DNA of 9,149 nucleotides from Bacteroidales bacterium UBA5206. GTDB taxonomy: Bacteria > Bacteroidota > Bacteroidia > Bacteroidales > Tenuifilaceae. Positions 1-7,200 of the stretch are shown in pieces. How positions within the stretch are numbered: position 1 is the stretch's first letter; each line of letters begins with the position of its first letter. The stretch spans positions 1 through 9,149 of the forward strand of contig DHVO01000106.1 of NCBI GenBank assembly GCA_002412705.1, read 5' to 3'. Below the pieces are notes generated by a model. That model was not told where the DNA came from. It saw only the letters and a list, made by a program, of their open reading frames with translations, and ran no database searches. The position numbers and the translations under genes are program-made.

Positions 1-1417
1 AAAGGGATAGCTTTTTATTAAAAAAATCTCGGTTTACCTGTCCAAAAGCGTTCCATTTAAAAAGATCGAGGTTGGTGCTATAGGTTTCATTACCAAGGCT
101 GCCACCAGTAAAAGTTGCCCTATAGGTATCGTTAAGGTAACGGGCGTACTCAAAACCTGCACCGTAGTTGAACTTATAGTTGGACTCGGTGCGTATGTCG
201 CGCTCGTAACGGAACTTGTTCTCTATCTCCTGCGATGTGTAATCGAGCAGCTTAATATCGGCCTTATTGTTATCGCGGTACTTGTACTGCCTATTGTTAA
301 GCATGTTACGGCTAACCACCCAAGTATCGAACCCATTGCTATAGTAGTGCTTGTAAACCACACCCAGAGTGTAGTTCCATTGGGTATTAACAGGAACATA
401 GTTTAAGATGTACTGCTGCCCCTCATCGGGATTCTCAAGTCCCGTGTTAAGACTAAACTCATCTATAGCGCCTAATCCCACTACAGTAATCTCGTTCTTA
501 TCATCAATCTTAGTTTTGGTTTTGAACTGAAAATCGTTGTATGTGGGTAGAAATGGAAGTCCAAGCGCATCAAAAAGGAACTGCAAGTAGGACCTACGAG
601 CAGAAAAAATAAAGGAAGACTTATCTCCCATTGGGCCATCAAGAGTTAAGGCCAAATCGGATGCTCCCACAGCTCCTTTTATCTTTAACCGGTCCATGTT
701 GCCATCAATAAGCCTAAAATCTAGCACGGAGCTGGTTGCATTGCCCTTTGATGCAGGAAAAGCACCCGAGTAAAAGTTTACTTCGCGCACAAAATCAACA
801 TTAATTATACCCACAGGGCCGCCCGATGCACCTTGGGTTGCAAAGTGGTTAAGGTTGGGGATCTCCACTCCATCAAGGTAAAAGCGGTTCTCCGAGGCTC
901 CTCCTCCCCGCACAATAACATCGTTACGGTAAGCGGGAGTAGATGCTACACCGGGTAGCGACTGAATTACGCGGCTAATATCCCTATTACCGCCAGGATT
1001 CTTCTCAATCTCATCAATGCCTATCCTACGAAGGGAAACAGGGCTCTCCTCGCTCTTTCTAAATGGCGACGCAGTTACGGTAACGGCATCTATCTGCACC
1101 GAGGTTTCGTCCATAGCAATATCGATGTATGCGGTACGAGCATTAGTAACCATTACAGCAGATGAAATAAAGGTTTCGAAACCAATTGCCGATACCCGCA
1201 GTTCAATAAAACCGGGTTTTAACCCAGAAAAGCTAAATTTACCATCAAAGTCGCTGGTAGAACCAATGGTTGTATTCCAAACCACAATATTGGCAAAGGG
1301 AATTGGCTCATTGTTCTTCTTGTTATAAACCCGCCCCTGAATAGTTCCCGATTCCTGTGCTAACAGCAAAAAGGGAAAAGCAATGAGTGCTATAAAGGAC
1401 AAAATATATTTTTTCAT
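1..1417 (-). CDS. TonB-dependent outer-membrane receptor, N-terminal 472 residues (runs off left edge)
   Basis: Reading the minus strand from the ATG at 1417 gives an uninterrupted frame to the window edge. Residues 1-20 form a signal peptide (MKKY, a hydrophobic stretch, then LLLA before Q21), so the product is exported. Residues about 24-105 form a carboxypeptidase-regulatory/transthyretin-like domain (GTIQGRVYNKKNNEPIPFAN, later DFDGKFSFSGL). Residues about 115-225 form a TonB plug, with VIVRGGGASENRFYLDGVE as its clear hallmark, followed by the first barrel strands. The protein should take up a ligand across the outer membrane with TonB/ExbB/ExbD energy. The substrate cannot be told, and I see no SusC-type signature. 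An ATG two codons upstream (1423, adding MC) is possible, but the Lys-Lys start at 1417 gives the better signal peptide. The gene is divergent from the kinase at 1797 and could be a target of that system (inference). The missing part is most of the barrel. Confidence 0.93.
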   Translation of the reverse strand, partial: MKKYILSFIALIAFPFLLLAQESGTIQGRVYNKKNNEPIPFANIVVWNTTIGSTSDFDGKFSFSGLKPGFIELRVSAIGFETFISSAVMVTNARTAYIDIAMDETSVQIDAVTVTASPFRKSEESPVSLRRIGIDEIEKNPGGNRDISRVIQSLPGVASTPAYRNDVIVRGGGASENRFYLDGVEIPNLNHFATQGASGGPVGIINVDFVREVNFYSGAFPASKGNATSSVLDFRLIDGNMDRLKIKGAVGASDLALTLDGPMGDKSSFIFSARRSYLQFLFDALGLPFLPTYNDFQFKTKTKIDDKNEITVVGLGAIDEFSLNTGLENPDEGQQYILNYVPVNTQWNYTLGVVYKHYYSNGFDTWVVSRNMLNNRQYKYRDNNKADIKLLDYTSQEIENKFRYERDIRTESNYKFNYGAGFEYARYLNDTYRATFTGGSLGNETYSTNLDLFKWNAFGQVNRDFFNKKLSL

Positions 1418-1533
1418 ACACATCTAGTTTCTTTTGTTAAGGAACAATTGTTTAGCAGTAAGGTTGTTTTACTTTGAGTAGTTAACGCCATTACCACCAA
1501 TTTGTTTAGCTGGACACAATAAATATTTAAACA

Positions 1534-1541
1534 CAAAAATA
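1534..1541 (-). promoter_or_regulatory. Candidate -7 box (TATTTTTG) for the TonB-dependent receptor
   Basis: On the minus strand this is a perfect match to the Bacteroidota -7 consensus TAnnTTTG, and it is the only perfect match I found on that strand in the divergent region. It would give a leader of roughly 110 nt. No TTTG element is visible about 20 bp upstream, so support is partial. Confidence 0.35.
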
Positions 1542-1692
1542 GCTGTTCCGCCAAACAATTAATATGTACTAATTTAATACACTTCATAACGCTTTTTGTA
1601 AATTCGCCCAAAGTGATGGGATTACAAATACCGTTACAAAAAACAACAACACACAATATATCTGATTATTAACGTGCGAAAACATAGTTAAA

Positions 1693-1733
1693 TGCACCCC
1701 ACCAAGGGTGCAGCTACCATGCTTCTTATGGTA
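1693..1733. repeat. Two tandem perfect inverted repeats upstream of the first kinase
   Basis: TGCACCC (1693-1699) pairs with GGGTGCA (1706-1712) across a 6-nt spacer. TACCAT (1715-1720) pairs with ATGGTA (1728-1733) across a 7-nt spacer. No T-run follows either, so they do not look like terminators. The right arm of the second is part of TTATGGTA, which repeats directly at 1748-1755, 22 bp downstream (about two helical turns). They could be operator sites for a regulator of the kinase operon; this is inference. Confidence 0.4.
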
Positions 1734-1784
1734 TAAGTTAAGACTATTTATGGTAATAATACATTGCATTTAGAATAAGCCTTT

Positions 1785-1794
1785 TTGCCTTTAA
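1785..1794 (+). repeat. TTGCCTTTAA element abutting the first kinase's start codon
   Basis: This exact 10-mer ends 2 nt before the ATG at 1797. The same 10-mer is the right arm of the inverted repeat that ends 6 nt before the ATG at 3699. The in-frame TTG that could act as an alternative start of the kinase lies inside it (1785-1787). It may be a shared operator or leader element; a chance match is possible. Confidence 0.4.
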
Positions 1795-1796
1795 CC

Positions 1797-2888
1797 ATGA
1801 AATTAGGTAACCCACACATAACCGAAACCAAGCAAAGCAACTCAGCAACAGAGCTAACGGACTACTTTAGCTCTCTGGCAATTGCAATAGATTTACAAAG
1901 CGATGCAACGTTTGTTATTGATACAAATGGCATTATTCAGGTTTGGAACAAAAGTTTAGAAAGCATAACAATGGTTGATAGGAGCCAAATTTTGGGATTT
2001 AGACTTGATGAGGTTAGCAAAACGCTTCTTTACTTGGACAAACCTGCGCTAGCAGAACTTGTTCTTGCTAACAAAACCAGTACACACGTAGGCTATCCCA
2101 TAAGCCAAACCGACCAAAACACGTTTACTTGCAACCTAAAACATATAAGCAGCACCAAACAGGAAACAAGTTACATCGTTACCGCATCGAAGCTCTACCT
2201 TAAGAATAGCTTAGCTGGTGTAATTCAAATCTACAAGAACCCCAATACCCTTTTGGAGGAGGAACTTCTTTTTGATAAAATAAAAACCGAAAGGTTAAGA
2301 ATAGCCAAGGACTTACACGATGAGCTGGGCGTGCTAGTATCTACCCAAAAAATCTATTTAAACCTACTCAAGGAAGAGCTAAAAAGTAACCAACGTTGTG
2401 CCGAGTATATTGAGCACTCCCTAGACATATCAAACCAAACAATTAGCGCATGCAGCAGGCTAACAAGCAAGCTCAAATCCAACAGCTACCAGCGCAACCT
2501 TGCACAAGCCCTGCAAAGCCTATCAGTACTAGTGAATAGCACAGGAATGCTTGTTTTAGATGTTGATGTTGACGATGCTGTTGGCACCGTTGATGAAAAC
2601 ACCCAAACTGCCCTGTACAAAATAGTAAAAGAGCTCATTAATAACACGCTTAAACATTCTAAAGCGCGGAATGCCAAAATTACCTTAAATTTGGATGCAG
2701 ATAAGGTAAACCTTTTCTATGCCGATAACGGAATAGGCTTTAACACCCAAAACAGAACAAATACAGTAAGCACAACTGGGTTAACAAGTATTTCCGAGAG
2801 ACTAGACAGCATTGGCGCCAAATGGCAGCTAAAAACAGAACCCCAAAAAGGTTTACAGCTTAATGCGCAAATTGTTTTAAGTAAATGA
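1797..2888 (+). CDS. Soluble PAS-domain sensor histidine kinase, HisKA_3 (NarX/DesK-like)
   Basis: A 363-residue kinase that should autophosphorylate on His and pass the phosphate to the regulator encoded next. There is no signal peptide or membrane segment, so it should be cytoplasmic. Residues about 25-146 form a PAS-type sensor (ATFVIDTNGIIQVWNKSLES at its start). The HisKA_3 dimerisation helix follows, with H174 in AKDLHDELG. The ATPase domain has an N-box (E279, N282-N283), a G1 box ADNGIGF (D310) and a G2-like TTGLTSISERL. The DxxxQ phosphatase motif after the His reads DELGV, so the catalytic Gln is Val179. I chose the ATG at 1797; a TTG at 1785 would add four residues but is a poorer start and overlaps a repeated element. 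The stop overlaps the next start by 4 bp (ATGA), indicating translational coupling. The sensed signal is unknown. Confidence 0.93.
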   Translation: MKLGNPHITETKQSNSATELTDYFSSLAIAIDLQSDATFVIDTNGIIQVWNKSLESITMVDRSQILGFRLDEVSKTLLYLDKPALAELVLANKTSTHVGYPISQTDQNTFTCNLKHISSTKQETSYIVTASKLYLKNSLAGVIQIYKNPNTLLEEELLFDKIKTERLRIAKDLHDELGVLVSTQKIYLNLLKEELKSNQRCAEYIEHSLDISNQTISACSRLTSKLKSNSYQRNLAQALQSLSVLVNSTGMLVLDVDVDDAVGTVDENTQTALYKIVKELINNTLKHSKARNAKITLNLDADKVNLFYADNGIGFNTQNRTNTVSTTGLTSISERLDSIGAKWQLKTEPQKGLQLNAQIVLSK

Positions 2889-3556
2889 GCACGATACACA
2901 AACAGGAAGTAACCATTGCAATAGCTGACGATCATGAGCTCTTTAGGCTTGGGATGAGGCACCTGTTTGCCTATATATCGTACACCAAGCTCATAGTTGA
3001 GGCCTCCAATGGGCAGGAACTTATTGAGAAACTTGCCGAAAAAAACGTTGATATTGTTTTTATGGACATTCAAATGCCCGTTCTTGATGGCATAGAGGCA
3101 TCCATACAGGTAAAGAAACGATTCCCGCAAACCAAAATCATTGCGCTAACCTCATTTAGCGATGAGGAGTACATCTCCAGAATGCTAGACTGTGGTGCTA
3201 ATGGATTTATGCTAAAATCGGCATCTATTAGCGAAATAAAAACGGCAATAGAGACCGTATCTAAGGGCAACTCCTTCTTCTCTCAGGAGCTCTTTTCCAC
3301 AATCTCCAAAATGCTACAGACAAAGGAAAAACCGCCTACGCCGAAATTCCCGGAGATTAGCATACGAGAAAGAGAGGTGCTAAAGCTGCTATGCCGAGGG
3401 CAGGATACACAGGAAATTGCCAACGAACTTTTTATAAGCCCCAGAACGGTAGAAAAGCACAAGGCAAACCTAATGGCAAAAACAAACACCCAAACCACCC
3501 TCCAACTTGTAGTTTTTGCCCTTCGCCAAAGAATAGTAAGCCTACCCACTACGTAA
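2885..3556 (+). CDS. NarL/FixJ-family response regulator (REC + LuxR HTH)
   Basis: A 223-residue DNA-binding regulator, probably the partner of the kinase it overlaps by 4 bp. Residues 9-130 form a receiver with a complete active site: acidic pair D15/D16, phosphoacceptor D61 in FMDIQMPVLDG, switch T89 (ALTSF) and K111. Residues about 155-217 form a LuxR-type helix-turn-helix (SIREREVLKLL, then EIANELFISPRTVEKHKANL). Its recognition segment SPRTVEKHK closely resembles SVRTIEKHR in the regulator at 7742, so the two may bind similar sites (inference). Length is normal for the family. Candidate targets from context are the divergent TonB-dependent receptor, its own operon and the downstream receiver gene. 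Confidence 0.95.
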   Translation: MSTIHKQEVTIAIADDHELFRLGMRHLFAYISYTKLIVEASNGQELIEKLAEKNVDIVFMDIQMPVLDGIEASIQVKKRFPQTKIIALTSFSDEEYISRMLDCGANGFMLKSASISEIKTAIETVSKGNSFFSQELFSTISKMLQTKEKPPTPKFPEISIREREVLKLLCRGQDTQEIANELFISPRTVEKHKANLMAKTNTQTTLQLVVFALRQRIVSLPTT

Positions 3557-3596
3557 ATTTCCCTATACAAAATACATCTTCCAGTAGTAATTTTTT

Positions 3597-3619
3597 GTAA
3601 ATACAGTAAGTATTTACTG
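3597..3619. repeat. Overlapping alternative palindromes between regulator and stand-alone receiver
   Basis: GTAAATAC (3597-3604) and GTATTTAC (3610-3617) form a perfect 8-bp inverted repeat with a 5-nt spacer. CAGTAA (3604-3609) and TTACTG (3614-3619) form a second perfect repeat with a 4-nt spacer. The two share bases and exclude each other. The T-run lies before, not after, the plus-strand hairpin, so a standard terminator for the upstream operon is not supported. An operator or an attenuator-like structure is possible. Confidence 0.45.
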
Positions 3620-3645
3620 CCCTTGCTTTATAGGCTATTCACGCA

Positions 3646-3676
3646 TTGATACTCTTAAAGGCAACCCATACATTTG
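3646..3676 (+). promoter_or_regulatory. Candidate Bacteroidota promoter (TTG-N20-TACATTTG)
   Basis: TTG at 3646-3648 is separated by 20 bp from TACATTTG (3669-3676), a perfect match to the TAnnTTTG -7 consensus. Transcription would begin near 3683, giving a leader of only about 15 nt before the ATG at 3699. The -7 box lies in the spacer of a perfect 10-bp inverted repeat, so a protein bound there would occlude RNA polymerase. Confidence 0.55.
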
Positions 3677-3692
3677 GAAAAATTGCCTTTAA
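3655..3692. repeat. Perfect 10-bp inverted repeat flanking the -7 box of the receiver gene
   Basis: TTAAAGGCAA (3655-3664) and TTGCCTTTAA (3683-3692) are exact reverse complements with an 18-nt spacer that contains TACATTTG. Arm centres are 28 bp apart. The right arm ends 6 nt before the start codon. A 10-bp perfect match at this spacing is not expected often in a region this short. It is probably an operator; an RNA hairpin is less likely if transcription starts near 3683, because the left arm would not be transcribed. Confidence 0.6.
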
Positions 3693-3698
3693 TTAGAT

Positions 3699-4094
3699 AT
3701 GAAAGAAATTAGAATTGCCTTAGTAGATACAGATGCAACAACCATAAAAATTCTGGAAGAACAAATTAACAATATTTCCAGCGCCAGCATTCACTGTATT
3801 CTAACCCCTAACCTAAGCAACCTCTACGAGTTAGAGAGTAAGTATATAAACGTTGTTATTATTGATGCTGACCTAACAAACTACGCAGGGATTGAGGCTA
3901 TGCAAAAAATTAACGCGCTGTACTACCCTTATGTTAAAATTATTGCTGTAGCCGAAAATATTTCCCTTGACCTAGTTAGAATTATTGTGGAAACCGGAGC
4001 GTTGGGTTTAATCAGTAAAAAGGAGATAGCCGCATCGCTTGGTAGCGTAATGCAAAGTGTAATGTGCAACAGGATTTTTATTGAGCCATTCTAA
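3699..4094 (+). CDS. Stand-alone, degenerate receiver-domain protein
   Basis: A 131-residue protein consisting only of a receiver fold, ending where the linker to an HTH would begin in NarL-type regulators. No HTH can be read downstream. Phosphoacceptor D56 (VVIIDADLTNYAG) and K107 (GLISKKE) are kept. The active site is otherwise altered: the acidic pair reads VDTD, with T11 in place of the second Asp; the usual MP after the phosphoacceptor is LT; and the switch Thr/Ser is Ala85 (IIAVAEN). It may be weakly phosphorylated, act as an unphosphorylated pseudo-receiver, or bind a kinase as decoy or adaptor. It lies between two kinase/regulator pairs, with its own candidate promoter, so it could be regulated separately from both. 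The gene could derive from a NarL-type regulator that lost its HTH (inference). The reading frame is intact. Confidence 0.85.
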   Translation: MKEIRIALVDTDATTIKILEEQINNISSASIHCILTPNLSNLYELESKYINVVIIDADLTNYAGIEAMQKINALYYPYVKIIAVAENISLDLVRIIVETGALGLISKKEIAASLGSVMQSVMCNRIFIEPF

Positions 4095-4286
4095 AAAGAA
4101 TCATCATTCATAAAACTACAACTTGTAATAAATTGGATTGTCAACCAGAGTTGCGATCTCATCAAAAAAGATTCTTACAAATCGGTATTTTAACGTATTT
4201 TCACAATAGGAGAATTTTAAGGCTAACTACAAGTAATAGGGTTTATACTACTACGCACGGCTTTAAACATATGTGATGGGGGAAAT
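4095..4286. other. Intergenic region before the large kinase
   Basis: These 192 bp hold no gene and no perfect TAnnTTTG box; the nearest is TAAATTGG (4129-4136). AAGAATC (4096-4102) and GATTCTT (4170-4176) are inverted with a 67-nt loop. TTTTAAGGC (4215-4223) and GGCTTTAAA (4259-4267) form an imperfect inverted pair (7 of 9) that weakly recalls the TTAAAGGCAA element upstream of the previous gene. A palindrome ACATATGT lies at 4267-4274. GGGGGA (4278-4283) just before the ATG is a possible ribosome-binding site. The kinase frame stays open upstream only to a stop at 4224. Confidence 0.5.
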
Positions 4287-7200
4287 ATGAGAAACCGCAA
4301 AAAAAGGAAATCAAGTTGCAGATTCAACTGGCCAGAGACACAACCAGCAAACACTTTTTACCAACAGAATTTGCTACTGCCAGCTATTCCATGTATAGTA
4401 CGTTCACAATACGAAGCTGATATTTCCATATTCCTTATCGCCACAGGGATTCTAGCAATACTACTGCTACTGCTCATTTATAGAACCATTGCATTACGAA
4501 AAAAAGTAGAATCCAAAACGGCAGAAGTAAACTCAAAGGTAACGGAGCTACTACAAAAGGATCAGGAGCTGCAAAAGGAACAGCTTCTTTACCTAAACCT
4601 TTTTGAAAATGCCCAGGAGGGCATAATAACCTATCACGAAAGGGAATTTATTGCCTGCAACCAACGGCTTTGCGATTTCTTTGGCAGACCACGAAAGGAT
4701 TTCAAAAGCAACCTCCTGTTTTTCTTCTCCCCCATAATACAACCCTGCGGCATAGATTCCATTACTAAAGGAATGCATATTGCCAATAGATCGATGAATG
4801 GAGAAAAGCAGCAGTTTGAATGGCTATTCATTAAAAAAAGCGGAGAGCTATTCTATGCCGATGTAACAGTTACCCCATTCCAATATTTAGGTACAACATA
4901 TAGTACAGTGGTTATTAGGGATATTAACGAAAGGAAAAGGGTTGAAGAGGAGCTCAATAAGTACAAACAAATGCTAGAGATGCTTGTTGCTCAAAAAACC
5001 GAGGCGCTAAAACTTGCTAATTCGCAGCTAGAAACAAATAACGAGGAACTTATAACCACCAATGAGCTGCTAAAAAGTACAATAAACCAGCTAAATACCG
5101 AAATTTACCTAAAAGAACTCGCACAAAAGGAGCAAGAAAAGAATCAGGAAATACTAGACCGATTCATAAACCAATCTACCGATGGTATTTGCATAGTAGA
5201 TCCCAAGGGTTACATAGTTTATTGGAATAGTATTCAGGAAGAACTCTTTGGAATTCCTGCTTCCAAGGCAAAGCAAAAGCACTACGAAACCATAGCTAAA
5301 ACCTTTAAATACAACAGCAGCCCTTTCGACTATAACAGCATACAGAAAAGCATAGAACGGTATAAGGAGACAGGTATTGCTGTTATGGTAAACTTTACAT
5401 CGCCCCAAGGAGATGCTGTTGCCAAGCATTTTGAAGCAACCCTTTTTCCCATACATACCTCCAGTGGCGTATATAGCGGACTAATAACAAGGGATTTAAC
5501 ACAACAAAAAATTGCTGAGCAATCCAACGAGATCTACAGCAAAAAGATTGAGGAGCTTCTAGCCATAAATACCCAACGAAATCTGGAACTCACCGACCAG
5601 CTAAGTGCCATCTTCCAGAATTCAAAAGTTCAAGTAGCATTCTTTTTACCCTCGGGAGACTCTTTTGAGTTTATATCCTATAGCAATAGCTGGTATCCTT
5701 TCTCTAAAGAAGGGCAAAGAAGCCTTAACAAACTGAAGATTGAAGATGTTTACAAGGACCAAACGCTAATTCTAATGGAATCCCTGCTCAAAGAGTGCCA
5801 AAATACAAACCGTGAGGTTAGCCGAGAAGTTGAGTGGACACACAACAATAGAAAGCATTACCTCAACTTTATGCTTTGGAAAATAAATCGGGGAGAAACC
5901 CCCGATTTGCAGCAAATAATATGTTTTTACTTTGATAATACAGAAAAACGGGAACTGGAGATTGCGCTTAGTAAGCGCGAAATGCACCTAAACAACGCAC
6001 AGTCCATTGCTAATATAGGGAGCTGGGAATGGGAACTTTCGTCGCAAATGGTCTCATGCTCCAATGAGCTCTTTAATATATTTGAGATAGAAAATCAACA
6101 TGGGCAAATCCCCTTATCATCAATATACAAAGCATTACCGGCAAATGAAACAAGAGATTTTATAGTAAAGTTAAAATCGTGTATAAAAGCAAAGAAGAGC
6201 CACTGCCAGTCTATTTATAACATAAGATGTAGCAGAGGGACACTAAAAACACTCCAAGTATCTGTTTATATTACATATAAAGGAGAACATCCCGTGTTAG
6301 CGGAGGGAACCGTTCAGGATATTACACAGCAACAGCAGCTTAAGCAATCGATTATTGAAAACGAGGAGAAGTTTAGGTTGATTTTTGACAACACCCTGGA
6401 TACCATTTCACTTATCGACATAAATACCTGCACCTACATAGATATAAACAAACATTTCCTAAAAGTAACTGGGCTTACTCGCGAAATGGTGATAGGCAAA
6501 ACAAGAGACGATATAAATGTTTGGCACTCTATTACAGAAAGAGATGCCTACCAAAACCTAATAGAAAAAAGAGGTCGAGTAGAAAACTTTAACATAACAT
6601 GGAACGTTAAGGGCGGACCAAGAAATTTCTTGCTTTCATCGGAGGTGATTAGTATAAACGGCAGGAAGCTATTGCTAAGCATAAGCAAGGACATTACACA
6701 AATACATCAAATTACGCTTGCACTACAGGAGAGCGAGGAGAAGTTTCGAACCATATTCAACTCAACAAACGACGGGATACTTGTTTCAACAACAAACTTC
6801 ACCTTTATTGATGCCAACACTGCTCTATTCAAGCTTCTAGGGTATAGCAAAGAAGAGCTGAATGGAGCGGACATGCTAGACTTTGTTCCCAAAAAATATC
6901 ACAACTTGCTATGGAACAATAAAATAAATGTCGCCCGTAACGGCAGAATTCCCATAGTGGAGTTTGAGGTTATAACCAAAAGTAAAGCCAAAATACCAGT
7001 TGAGGTCAGCATTGCCTCCAAAGTATTCAATGGGAAGCTACACGTAATAAGCGTTGTTAAGGATATTTCCTACCGAAAAAAGGCTGAAGAACGGCTACTT
7101 GCCGCAACCTTTGAGGCAGAAGAAGGAGAACGCCGTAAGCTTGCAAGCGACTTGCACGATGATGTTGGCCCTCTGCTATCCAGCATGAACATGTACCTTT

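Larger units (their letters stand above)
1418..1796. promoter_or_regulatory. Divergent intergenic region between receptor and first kinase
   Basis: This 379-bp stretch carries no credible gene; the short minus-strand frames in it look random. It must hold the promoters of both flanking genes. Visible elements are a minus-strand TATTTTTG -7 candidate (1534-1541), a 9-bp inverted repeat TTTTTGTAA (1593-1601) / TTACAAAAA (1634-1642), two adjacent perfect hairpins (1693-1712 and 1715-1733), and TTATGGTA twice, 22 bp apart (1726-1733 and 1748-1755). TTGTTTAGC also occurs twice (1448-1456, 1502-1510), with a one-mismatch inverted copy at 1550-1560. In AT-rich DNA several of these short repeats could arise by chance. 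No convincing plus-strand promoter was found for the kinase. Confidence 0.6.

Noticed and set aside
1017..1328. Plus-strand open frame of about 103 codons
   Set aside because: It lies antisense inside the TonB-dependent receptor, whose minus-strand frame has clear signal peptide, transthyretin-like and plug motifs; this frame has no recognisable features.
1414..1769. Two short minus-strand frames in the divergent intergenic region
   Set aside because: They overlap each other, contain Cys-rich low-information sequence, and no domain or ribosome-binding signal supports them; the region is better explained as regulatory.
1785..1796. TTG at 1785 as start of the first kinase
   Set aside because: The ATG at 1797 is a stronger start, and the four added residues would be coded inside the TTGCCTTTAA element shared with another leader. 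The TTG cannot be excluded.
2717..3130. Minus-strand frame of 137 codons across the kinase/regulator junction
   Set aside because: It is antisense to the ATPase G2 region and the receiver active site; the plus-strand reading is fully supported by motifs.
3548..3596. Possible Rho-independent terminator after the first regulator (ACTAC ... GTAGT, then TTTTTT)
   Set aside because: The stem is only 5 bp with a loop of about 31 nt and little GC, too weak to call.
3391..3600. Plus-strand frame of 69 codons overlapping the end of the first regulator
   Set aside because: It is out of frame with the conserved LuxR HTH coded by the same bases and gives a low-complexity peptide rich in Pro, Asn and Ser.
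4088..4102. Small hairpin ATTCT-AAAA-AGAAT at the stop of the degenerate receiver gene
   Set aside because: A 5-bp AT-rich stem with no T-run; not enough for a terminator.
6357..6780. Repeated GAGGAGAAGTTT segments inside the large kinase, considered as a DNA repeat
   Set aside because: They code the same EEKFR motif at the start of two successive PAS domains and are explained by protein-level domain repetition.
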